Shown here: piece by piece, positions 8,001-11,861 of the stretch
Numbering within the stretch: the first letter of the stretch is position 1
Layout: every line of letters starts with the position of its first letter
Source of the DNA: Candidatus Omnitrophota bacterium
GTDB lineage: Bacteria; Omnitrophota; Gorgyraeia; Zapsychrales; Zapsychraceae
DNA length: 11,861 bases
Direction: 5' to 3'
Assembly (NCBI GenBank): GCA_018399915.1
Contig: JAGYNW010000046.1
Span: 1-11,861 of the forward strand
Notes under the pieces: model-generated
What the model saw: only the letters and a program-made list of their open reading frames with translations
The model's database searches: none
Told to the model about the DNA's origin: nothing
Position numbers and translations under genes: made by a program

Positions 8001-11000
8001 TCTGTACCGATAACAACATGTTTATTTTCTTTTTCTGCCTTGGTAAGGATAGCAGTTAATCGCTTGGTTACCTCATCCCGGTAATATTTCATGCCTAAGG
8101 CCGGGCCTTCGGTATATCCGGCTTTGGTCAGTATCAAATGGATTTCTCTATATCTTTTGAGTTCATCCCCGCTTAATAAATTCTTTTCACCTTTTTCTCT
8201 TAGGGATGTATCAAATTCCTTGAATTCTCTATAATGAACAGGTAATTGCAGGCGGATATCTGCGATATCAACCTGTTCGTAATCAATGGTTTTGGCTGCT
8301 TCGAATTTTGCTGTTTTATCAACGTTAAATTGGAATCCCAGGATTTCACGGATTTCATCGGCGACTTGCTGTTCTTCATCCGCAAGAAGATTGGCAATGC
8401 GTTCATAGGCTTCCAGCACAACAGATACCGAGGAATATCCGAACATAGAAAGGATTTTACTATAATTTTCCTGTCCGATGATGGAAGGATCGTTACCGCA
8501 AAAACCTGCTTCAATCTTGGTGCCGTGAATACGATTGTATTCTTTAACTGCGGCGCCCAGTATAGCATTAGCCCTTAAAATAGAAAGGCTATAAGCCGTA
8601 ACTGCCTTTTGAAGATCTGCATTATTGGTCAGCCGGTCTATGGACCCTACGGTTTGCAATAAATCATTTCCACCGGTTGAAATAAAGTCAATACCAGTAG
8701 CGAGGAAATCCATGATATTAACGACATTTGTCGGGATCTCCGTCATAATACCACGCTTCACAAGTTCGCTTGTTAATCCTATGCGGTCCATCCTTCCCAG
8801 CAATTCGGTTACTTGTTGAGGCCTGCGGACAACCGGAGCAAAGATGTTCAATTGGGTAATCTTTGAATCCGCAGCGATTTTCAATGCCTTTAATTGCCAG
8901 TCAGTTGTTTCTATGTTTTTTAACATCCTTTCCAGGCCGCGGTCTCCGGCCATGGGGTTGGCTTCCTCTTTGATATATTTTCCTGCGCCTTTGATTGCGC
9001 CATATTCATCGGATTTCAGGTCATCCAAGCGGACATATAATCCTTTATCTAACAGACCGATAATCTCATGAATCAACTCTGCGTCTGTTTCAGTTTGATA
9101 GATGCCATTATCGGTCATGCTTTCAAAAATGGTTTTTAATTCATTTCGGGGTCCTTTCGCTCCCAGCCCGAGTTCATATTGTTGTTCAATGAGGCCAAGG
9201 ACTTTTAAACGTAATCCGATATCCTTGATCTTTTGAGCACGCACAATAGACTCCATTTTAGGCGGGACCAGGCTTTGCATGGCTGATTGAACCCATTCAG
9301 ACAAAATAGAAATATAGAAATCCTCTCCGGAATTATGTCCGGCAATGGTCATCTCAATATCTTTGATCAATTCGGAATCGGTTTCTCTGTCCAAGGCGTT
9401 GCCTGTGTATGCGATTCCTTTTTCTTTTTTGATCATGTTATCATATTCAAGCAGGGCTTCGGTATAAATGCCTATTGAGGCAAGAGCTATCTCTAATCTC
9501 TCAAGACCGATTCCTTTATAGGAAGGGATTTTAGCCATAGGGCCTTGTAAAAAGGCCTTGTTTCCTGTTCCCACAATCGTAGAGGTGCGCATTATTTCAG
9601 AAGAGCGCCATCCTTCCGCGACAGAGTATCCCTTTGCGTCCCAATATTCATCCTCTTCACTGACAGCTGGCAGGATGTCTCTTGCATTAAAGTTGTTTCC
9701 AGAGACTTCAAGCTCATGATTGATCCCAAGTAAGATCTTTCCCCGTATTGCATCAATGGTTACTTCTGTGCCTTCCGGCATAAGCTCCAGAACTTCCTCC
9801 CAGGATAAGCGGTTTCCTTGTTCATCCGTCATGCCTGTCATGGCTACAAGGTCATACTCAGAGGCGACAACCATGGTATGGGAATTTTTTCCGCCCCTGT
9901 GGGCAAGAACGCCTTTGCCTTTACGCATAGCGGTATCCATATCAGGATCACTTTGCTCGGTAAGCATGATTTTGCCTTTGGTCTTGGCTAGCGTTTTAGG
10001 GCTTTTATCCAGTATATGGACAATTTCTCCTTGGGCCGTCCCGTTAATGTTCGCAGAAACGTTTATCGGAAGCACTAAACCCTCTTTTTCTGCTTTTGTA
10101 TAGGCTTTATCGGTTACCGCGATCTTTTTTAGCCAGACCATATCCGGATCTTTTAAACTGTGAACTGTTTCCGGGCGAGCCTGTGTGCTGGCGATGACCC
10201 ATTCCCATCTTTGCTTTCCTCTTTTATCTTTTAAAAGGTTACCTTCATTGTCTTTCAATGGAACAGGATTACCGTCGGCATCGCGTTTTTTTCTCCATGC
10301 CCCTTCAAAATCACCAAATCCTTGAGGACCATAAAAATCATGTAATTTTCTGAAGTATTCAACGGATTTGATAATGAGCTCTTCATCGGTAATGGCATGT
10401 TCAGCCCGGATTTCTTCCGGGATTTGGACCTTCATTCTTCCTTTGCCGTCAGGCGTCTCCATGAACATTTCAGTGCGGTCGCCTTTGACCCGGGCTAAGA
10501 CCTTTCCCGCATAGGTGGCAAGAATAAGTCCTCCGGTTTGGGTGCCGGACACCATAATATCCCCTTGGCCTTCCATAACTTGAATGTCCATAAGGGGCAT
10601 ACCGCTGACTCGCTCAACCGTCATGGTCGTAAAGGCGATTTCCGATAAAAACATATCTTGAAATACCGTAGAAATACGGACTTTATCATCGAAGGTCGGC
10701 AATCCAATTTCAACTCTATAGTCAATGGATCTTTTATTGAACAGCGATGCCTGGTTGAAGATCCAATCCAGTAGAATGGCTTCAAGGCCTTCAGGATCTT
10801 CTTCTGTCATGAAGGCTCCCCGAAAGAAATAAGAGTCTTGTCTTCCTGCGAAAGAGGCCTCTTCACTGTCTTCACCGGCCATAGAAGAACGGATGGCTAA
10901 GCTAAGTTCTGCAAGCGGGATATCTAACCGTTGGGCTAATACTTTAAGGTAAGAGTTCATTTCATTTTTGAACGCATCAGAGACCATCATAATCCGGTTA

Positions 11001-11861
11001 GACGCTAATAATTTTTTTGCCGTAGCCGCAACAATGACTTCATAGTTTGCCTGACGTTCCAGATATTGTTCTTCAAGCTCTTTTATTTGTGATTGTAATT
11101 CGCTGATTTTAACAGAGTTAGGAACCCTTTTCCCTTTTTCCTGTTTCATAGCGGCTTTATAAGATTTGATCTTGGATTCCAGGGCTCTTTGATGGGCTTT
11201 GATTTCATCTACTTGTTGATCCAGGGCATCTCCCTCGCGCTTGAAATAATCTCTTAAATTTTCATTCGGATTCATTTTTTCCAGGTCAGCGTAAGCCTCC
11301 TGCAGCCCTTCCAGGGTCTCTTCGGCTTGTTCCAGGGCGGATCCTCGTTCCAGGTCATCCATTACCGCCCCGAATCGGTTTAATTCCAATTCTGTCTTAC
11401 GGCTCAGGTCATTGATCGATACGTTCAGGTCTTGCTTATGGTCCTGGATATATTGTTTAAGTCCATCGATGATAGTTTTCATATGAGGACGGAATTCTTG
11501 AATTTCATTTTGTTTGAATAATTCCTGATAGGTCATGCCATTGGAATAGAACGCAGGCGGCGCCCAGGCATTCTGGGCATAGAGAATCTCACCGAGGTTG
11601 GCGGATTTGCCTCCGATAATTACCTCATCAGCTTTTTCTACCTCAAAGTCCCAGATAAAATTTCTTCCTTCAAAAGCCGGATCTTCAAGATAGCTTCCCT
11701 TAAGCATGTAGTTGATAACTTTACGGGAAGAGGCGGCGGAAGTTCCTGAGGTGTTCAGGATCTTGGCATTGTCATCAACTTTGGCCTTCCATTTTTCAAT
11801 GTTATCCTCAGCCGTGCCTTCTGTTCTCTCTAAAATATCTTTTCGCTCCGCGTAAAATTTT
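1631..11861 (-). CDS. Giant gluconeogenic multi-enzyme fusion: PEP synthase, degenerate PEP-synthase barrel, GAPDH, class II aldolase, enolase (5' end off window)
   Basis: One uninterrupted frame ends at TAA 1631-1633 and is still open at the right edge, giving at least 3409 codons. Residue numbers in all entries count from the internal ATG at 11707. That ATG has no Shine-Dalgarno sequence. The 51 codons upstream of it are open and read like ordinary hydrophilic protein (for example ILERTEGTAEDNIEKWKAKV), so the true start is probably outside. Order: PEP synthase (about 16-1110, His610 and Cys1070 present), inactive-looking second barrel (about 1228-1405), linker (1406-1638), GAPDH (1639-2098, Cys1828 and His1931), winged-helix-like module (2131-2187), class II aldolase (about 2285-2770), enolase (2787-3230) and tail (3231-3358). 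No signal peptide or membrane segment is visible in this part, so it should be cytosolic. The enzymes are all steps between pyruvate and fructose-1,6-bisphosphate. Single-enzyme relatives are normally about 330-800 residues. The protein may work as one channelling complex or be cut into parts; the sequence cannot tell. Confidence 0.93.
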   Translation of the reverse strand, partial: KFYAERKDILERTEGTAEDNIEKWKAKVDDNAKILNTSGTSAASSRKVINYMLKGSYLEDPAFEGRNFIWDFEVEKADEVIIGGKSANLGEILYAQNAWAPPAFYSNGMTYQELFKQNEIQEFRPHMKTIIDGLKQYIQDHKQDLNVSINDLSRKTELELNRFGAVMDDLERGSALEQAEETLEGLQEAYADLEKMNPNENLRDYFKREGDALDQQVDEIKAHQRALESKIKSYKAAMKQEKGKRVPNSVKISELQSQIKELEEQYLERQANYEVIVAATAKKLLASNRIMMVSDAFKNEMNSYLKVLAQRLDIPLAELSLAIRSSMAGEDSEEASFAGRQDSYFFRGAFMTEEDPEGLEAILLDWIFNQASLFNKRSIDYRVEIGLPTFDDKVRISTVFQDMFLSEIAFTTMTVERVSGMPLMDIQVMEGQGDIMVSGTQTGGLILATYAGKVLARVKGDRTEMFMETPDGKGRMKVQIPEEIRAEHAITDEELIIKSVEYFRKLHDFYGPQGFGDFEGAWRKKRDADGNPVPLKDNEGNLLKDKRGKQRWEWVIASTQARPETVHSLKDPDMVWLKKIAVTDKAYTKAEKEGLVLPINVSANINGTAQGEIVHILDKSPKTLAKTKGKIMLTEQSDPDMDTAMRKGKGVLAHRGGKNSHTMVVASEYDLVAMTGMTDEQGNRLSWEEVLELMPEGTEVTIDAIRGKILLGINHELEVSGNNFNARDILPAVSEEDEYWDAKGYSVAEGWRSSEIMRTSTIVGTGNKAFLQGPMAKIPSYKGIGLERLEIALASIGIYTEALLEYDNMIKKEKGIAYTGNALDRETDSELIKDIEMTIAGHNSGEDFYISILSEWVQSAMQSLVPPKMESIVRAQKIKDIGLRLKVLGLIEQQYELGLGAKGPRNELKTIFESMTDNGIYQTETDAELIHEIIGLLDKGLYVRLDDLKSDEYGAIKGAGKYIKEEANPMAGDRGLERMLKNIETTDWQLKALKIAADSKITQLNIFAPVVRRPQQVTELLGRMDRIGLTSELVKRGIMTEIPTNVVNIMDFLATGIDFISTGGNDLLQTVGSIDRLTNNADLQKAVTAYSLSILRANAILGAAVKEYNRIHGTKIEAGFCGNDPSIIGQENYSKILSMFGYSSVSVVLEAYERIANLLADEEQQVADEIREILGFQFNVDKTAKFEAAKTIDYEQVDIADIRLQLPVHYREFKEFDTSLREKGEKNLLSGDELKRYREIHLILTKAGYTEGPALGMKYYRDEVTKRLTAILTKAEKENKHVVIGTDDGTTREYRQLKWGENHEQVESNPIFGGMGLVKALGIDKDFLETDISIINDLNNKFTSSISVVLRRARNPKEVKEALNLFKKQNLDVSYGVDIQIPGNLLEIDEILDNTVDFISLSRPMELVSRQMLLEVNNANGALISEEDVRYQLQRPIDILATAAQQYDIPLYLDESIRIEPLVDDEAMVTRADLTESQIQELNSQSDKIKAYSKAQLAKARETYEPVINAIQVAMDGAGVIIDSPTIIKSINDQPLPIIDHQGQLQRLGRQNQLVVAEKNEDDVGTVIGVSNRVGPQLIPLTLIMDKQIEDEKAFKENISREFARRGVSFRQIDATSRLRTDDKLVVDTESLKFVPLSDGRMLLGLYLWNDAGAEHVLADEALKEVPLPEAHGSLAQASKFQRPSLERAMRIFINGANGRIGSIDFRKIIRFTDPKDIQVVAVNGTTPEKFVETLYTDSVHGATLLPGDEIRTGYDEKMDIFDGVDPKVGNYVEIKLADWNQFRRIYTFNARRSAKELPVNRFRKINEALNIDIAIDATGQFKQRSQLEDYTKAGMKKVVFTTPTKDKAEPTNVAYPILIGVNDEIIPLYVDIFDIASCTTNSIAAMYKAAMKGADQIRFESELVKLFKEQSIDSEHEIIQNLRKQADYGTIGISALVKELIKAEKTGLIKSSDRLEGLKKTAEGQAAQEWVVEAGSLMSAHSSTSSNKAVDTSNRKARGLSAYLNIILTSTGAANAVAVDKVLPELQGKFIAYAVRIPLANSSLGESKLVITLPEGSEELTAETFNDRLKAAAQTEQMKGTFAVEENIPSVAQIQGRSEGGVVFAQGTQVQRIEDSNSYLVTVLDWYDNEWGYAGRPVDALYKIGENIIAEEKAVEAAQNAYALAQGVKISDQSQLSQSSLKVLSDVKRFYKMNKTFTGAQLAKKTGEPKAYVIRHLDHLVKSGRLTMKGSKYMRIADVAIATVPDVVNAFSHYIAYNPQTQSFYLTDAENFLAEEEGLDRLIKTAALHKNPEVKKAASRLIMDVAESLGIHSSSIHEPFTARKEGQILQRTTLPANNIRGMTYATAQTAFRQIIKHDGVASFEIAKSERGYTRQPLWEYAASIYAAAMKTGYRGMIFLQLDHLQVDKKLYFGLGGIQADPQKAIQQLKDLIDEAFEARFFNIDIDPSPLMVAGNLKKENATLPELKTLGLYDLRELSDRDLETLDKPEILLRQTFNVRETANLVKYIRDKEKEYGLPLTVGIGGEDMHVDQNVFSTLRSVKVYAQAVEEALDAIGIPKGKGLIKISVQSGTGHGGITIAGVPLGDEVVQIDLKALAQITQAAEAGELGSTIAGAVQHGASTVPEKYFTEFVENKVIEVHLATGYQNQQLLAIRQSAPDVFQRLNETMDSSELWENADGSNGEIKLAIINYIKKYYKMAYQTEIDPEVLALLSENAFGLVKHQRDWPTFTETVNAKVKTSKGWIPKKLETITEFAIAEAFYRSYKKVFGMEKNLLWGFRDTKLITHLNEMVGRNFEDIWTKLGFAGQKSDMEQYAREVPVNAIPRPQALADYLDSAMVIGEIQKIEAKEIFDSRDNPTLEVTVALNNGAKGTAKVPSGASTGTREALELRDGDPDYKNGKGVFTALNNANEKLTPELTGMTLKAPELSRLDDKMIAIDGTDNKQNMGANAILGISMATRVAAAEALGVPLYEYLNDEFALRSPDGQKQKMTLPVPLFNILNGGAHVDTREKADVQEFMIMPIGANSFAQALEWGQLVYAKLEEVLIANGVGPKDAYDRGNEKGFKPALKNNEQALEFIMEAIRKSGLKEGTDIVIALDVAASEFYDESEKLYAFDGKEISSWDLLTVYTNWMRKYPIYSIEDAFAENDWPAWEEFQSRIGSDNQLVGDDIFVTNPRIYAKGITQKAANAILVKLNQIGTVKETLDVIDMAKGNGHGVVISHRSGETEDTFIADLSVGVGAGQIKTGAPYGWDGYMGNERIAKYNRLVEIEKELGERAVYAGTLFEGYGPTDTAMTAQTLRLNEDTAMTIKDPGGINLDPSLLKLKIERDAAFAPVKMDPGTIQNIDINGFIPVIINVTPVTNLPMILGFTVDSHDHNKKANAPSHPEAAPIDLKAKFDEERQHTEIMS
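1935..1987. repeat. Short direct repeat encoding DTAMT twice
   Basis: The 14-mer GTCATCGCGGTATC occurs at 1935-1948 and again at 1974-1987, a spacing of 39 bp or 13 codons. It lies in the tail of the giant protein, where it encodes DTAMT twice. Exact identity at the DNA level suggests a recent small duplication or a conserved linear motif. Confidence 0.7.
2018..3349 (-). other. Domain: enolase
   Basis: Residues 2787-3230 form a full-length enolase, interconverting 2-phosphoglycerate and PEP. Landmarks are AKEIFDSRDNPTLEVTV (2797-2813), VPSGASTGTREALELRDGD (2825-2843), MGANAILGISMA (2896-2907), NGGAHVDT (2951-2958, His2955), QEFMIMPIGA (2965-2974), IALDVAASEFYD (3045-3056), YSIEDAFAENDW (3088-3099), LVGDDIFVTN (3115-3124), ILVKLNQIGT (3140-3149), VISHRSGETEDTFIADL (3168-3184) and GQIKTG (3191-3196). 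Mg ligands Asp3048, Glu3091 and an Asp of the 3118-3119 pair, and catalytic Glu3011, Lys3143 and Lys3194, are present. Departures are GNEKGFKP for GDEGGFAP and about ten extra residues (PYGWDGYMGN) after KTGA. Met2787 sits where a free enolase would begin. Confidence 0.95.
3398..4855 (-). other. Domain: class II (metal-dependent) fructose-bisphosphate aldolase
   Basis: Residues 2285-2770 match the longer class II aldolases (over 400 residues) whose signature I recall as EIAKSE.GYT, GDH.QV, ISVQTGTSHGG and GAVQHGAST...HLATGFQN. Here they read FEIAKSERGYTRQPLWEYAA (2313-2332), LQLDHLQVDKK (2349-2359), FNIDIDPSPL (2391-2400), ISVQSGTGHGG (2516-2526), GAVQHGASTVPEKYF (2564-2578) and HLATGYQNQQL (2590-2600). 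His2353, Glu2476, His2524 and His2568 are candidate metal or active-site residues. The reaction joins dihydroxyacetone phosphate and glyceraldehyde-3-phosphate. The loop after Glu2476 is shortened relative to the motif I remember. A related ketose-bisphosphate substrate cannot be excluded. Confidence 0.82.
5147..5317 (-). other. Winged-helix-like module between GAPDH and aldolase
   Basis: Residues 2131-2187 read as a compact helix-turn-helix with a short wing: LKVLSDVKRFYKMNK, then FTGAQLAKKTGEPKAYVIRH as the HTH, then LVKSGRLTMKGSKYMRIA as the wing. The pattern resembles small transcription-factor-like winged helices. It may bind nucleic acid or simply act as a protein interaction module. 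The assignment comes from pattern recognition only. Confidence 0.55.
5414..6793 (-). other. Domain: glyceraldehyde-3-phosphate dehydrogenase with large insertion
   Basis: Residues 1639-2098 match phosphorylating GAPDH, which interconverts 1,3-bisphosphoglycerate and glyceraldehyde-3-phosphate. Landmarks are the nucleotide loop MRIFINGANGRIG (1639-1651), TDSVHG (1686-1691), SCTTN (1827-1831) with catalytic Cys1828 (codon 6224-6226), MSAHSSTSSN with His1931, RKARGLSAYLNIILTSTGAA (1945-1964) and WYDNEWGYAGRPVDAL (2076-2091). The spacing from Cys to the His-containing strand is about 75 residues longer than usual because of a helical insert (about 1836-1915). The Asp that normally follows the second beta strand (VAVND) is Gly1674, which predicts relaxed or NADP(H) preference. 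Met1639 falls where a stand-alone GAPDH would start. Confidence 0.9.
6794..7492 (-). other. Unassigned linker between the degenerate barrel and GAPDH
   Basis: Residues 1406-1638 match no family I recognise. The first part is helical and charged (for example IKAYSKAQLAKARETYEPV, 1438-1456). A more globular beta-containing part follows (QLVVAEKNEDDVGTVIGVSN, 1502-1521, and FVPLSDGRMLLGLYLWND, 1583-1600). There is no stop and no obvious low-complexity spacer, so this may be a folded domain of unknown function rather than a flexible tether. Confidence 0.6.
7493..8026 (-). other. Second, degenerate PEP-synthase-type barrel
   Basis: Residues 1228-1405 repeat the order of PpsA barrel motifs in worn form: TREYRQLKWGE (1240-1250) for the SNEYANLVGGE region, SNPIFGGMGL (1257-1266) for ENPMLGFRG, VDIQIPGNLLEIDEI (1326-1340) for the M.EIPSN strand, and VDFISLSRPMELVSRQ (1345-1360) for DGFSIGSNDLTQ. 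The conserved Glu is now Gln, SIGSND is lost, and no catalytic Cys follows; the segment ends YDIPLYLDES. The Arg of the GFRG motif is also gone. The region probably serves a structural or regulatory role. Its position directly after the intact barrel suggests a duplicated or second fused copy. Confidence 0.72.
8378..9610 (-). other. Domain: PEP/pyruvate-binding barrel of PEP synthase
   Basis: Residues 700-1110 match the C-terminal TIM barrel of PpsA. Landmarks are YKGIGLERLEIAL (730-742), YVRLDDLKSDEYGA (891-904), NPMAGDRGLERML (917-929), GIMTEIPTNV (986-995), FISTGGNDLLQTVGSIDR (1008-1025) and AGFCGNDPS (1067-1075). Cys1070 aligns with the catalytic proton-donor Cys of the GICGQGPSD motif, and Glu990 with the conserved Glu of MCEIPSN. 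About 110-120 extra residues (roughly 765-885) interrupt the early barrel. The motifs favour PEP synthase over pyruvate phosphate dikinase. It looks catalytically competent. Confidence 0.9.
9722..10030 (-). other. Domain: PEP-utilising swivelling phosphohistidine domain
   Basis: Residues 560-662 contain LTEQSDPDMDTAMRKGKGV (582-600), RGGKNSHTMVVASE (604-617) and PEGTEVTIDAIRGKI (644-658). These match the mobile domain that shuttles phosphate from the ATP-grasp site to the pyruvate barrel. His610 (codon 9878-9880) aligns with the phosphorylated His of E. coli PpsA (RGGRTCHAAIIARE). Confidence 0.92.
10133..11662 (-). other. Domain: PEP synthase ATP-grasp (nucleotide-binding) region
   Basis: Residues 16-525 match the N-terminal half of PEP synthase (PpsA), which binds ATP and phosphorylates the catalytic His. 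Visible landmarks are GGKSANLGE (32-40, with the conserved Lys34), AIRSSMAGEDSEEASFAGRQ (271-290), FNQASLFNKRSIDYR (317-331), EGQGDIMVSG (379-388) and TQARPETVHS (508-517). Two insertions distinguish it from stand-alone PpsA: a coiled coil at about 105-225, and a Lys/Asp/Gly-rich loop at about 472-502 just before the QARPE motif. Confidence 0.9.
11033..11395 (-). other. Coiled-coil insertion within the ATP-grasp domain
   Basis: Residues 105-225 are charged, Leu/Ala/Glu/Lys-rich and heptad-like (for example ISELQSQIKELEEQYLER, 201-218). They form two or three likely helices separated by short breaks near 145-150 and 190-198. They replace the short helical stretch that precedes the RSS motif in E. 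coli PpsA. A role in oligomerisation or in arranging the domains is an inference. Confidence 0.7.

Noticed and set aside
11705..11707. ATG at 11707 as the true start of the giant protein
   Set aside because: There is no Shine-Dalgarno sequence before it. The frame is open and protein-like for all 51 codons up to the window edge, so the start probably lies upstream outside the window.
1631..11707. Several separate genes (ppsA, gap, fba, eno) in an operon
   Set aside because: No stop codon interrupts the frame between domains, and the linkers read as coding sequence. The units are fused at the DNA level unless the assembly is wrong.

Overview
The window is bacterial and densely coding. Both genes run on the minus strand, and both are cut by a window edge. 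No RNA genes, CRISPR arrays or insertion sequences were seen. Three things suggest an uncultured candidate-phylum bacterium: the moderately AT-leaning base composition, the tandem-domain ThyX, and above all one enormous cytosolic multi-enzyme reading frame ending in an unusual 'DPGGINLDP ... PVIINVTPVTNLP' tail. I associate such oversized fused proteins with Omnitrophota, but that is recall and inference, held with low to moderate confidence.

Layout, left to right. Positions 1-1327 (minus) hold most of a flavin-dependent thymidylate synthase-like protein with two ThyX domains; its C-terminus lies off the left edge. Positions 1328-1630 are intergenic. They hold the thyX ribosome-binding site, a weak candidate promoter, and a long perfect hairpin followed by a T-run that should end transcription of the upstream gene. 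Positions 1631-11861 (minus) are a single uninterrupted frame of at least 3409 codons that is still open at the right edge. The ATG at 11707 has no convincing ribosome-binding site, so the true start probably lies outside the window.

From N to C, the giant protein contains a complete PEP synthase (ATP-grasp with a coiled-coil insert, phosphohistidine domain, PEP/pyruvate barrel) and a second PEP-synthase-type barrel that has lost its catalytic residues. An unassigned linker follows, then a glyceraldehyde-3-phosphate dehydrogenase with a large insertion, a small winged-helix-like module, a class II fructose-bisphosphate aldolase, a full enolase, and a roughly 128-residue tail of unknown function. 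Catalytic signatures are visible in all four enzyme units, so this is not simply a pseudogene.

The four activities are steps of one pathway: pyruvate to PEP (PEP synthase), PEP to 2-phosphoglycerate (enolase), 1,3-bisphosphoglycerate to glyceraldehyde-3-phosphate (GAPDH), and triose phosphates to fructose-1,6-bisphosphate (aldolase). PEP synthase, together with a GAPDH in which the usual NAD-selecting Asp is Gly, points toward gluconeogenesis. The pathway steps missing here are phosphoglycerate mutase, phosphoglycerate kinase and triosephosphate isomerase. They could be encoded in the unseen N-terminal part or elsewhere. This covalent gluconeogenic mega-enzyme is the outstanding feature of the window.
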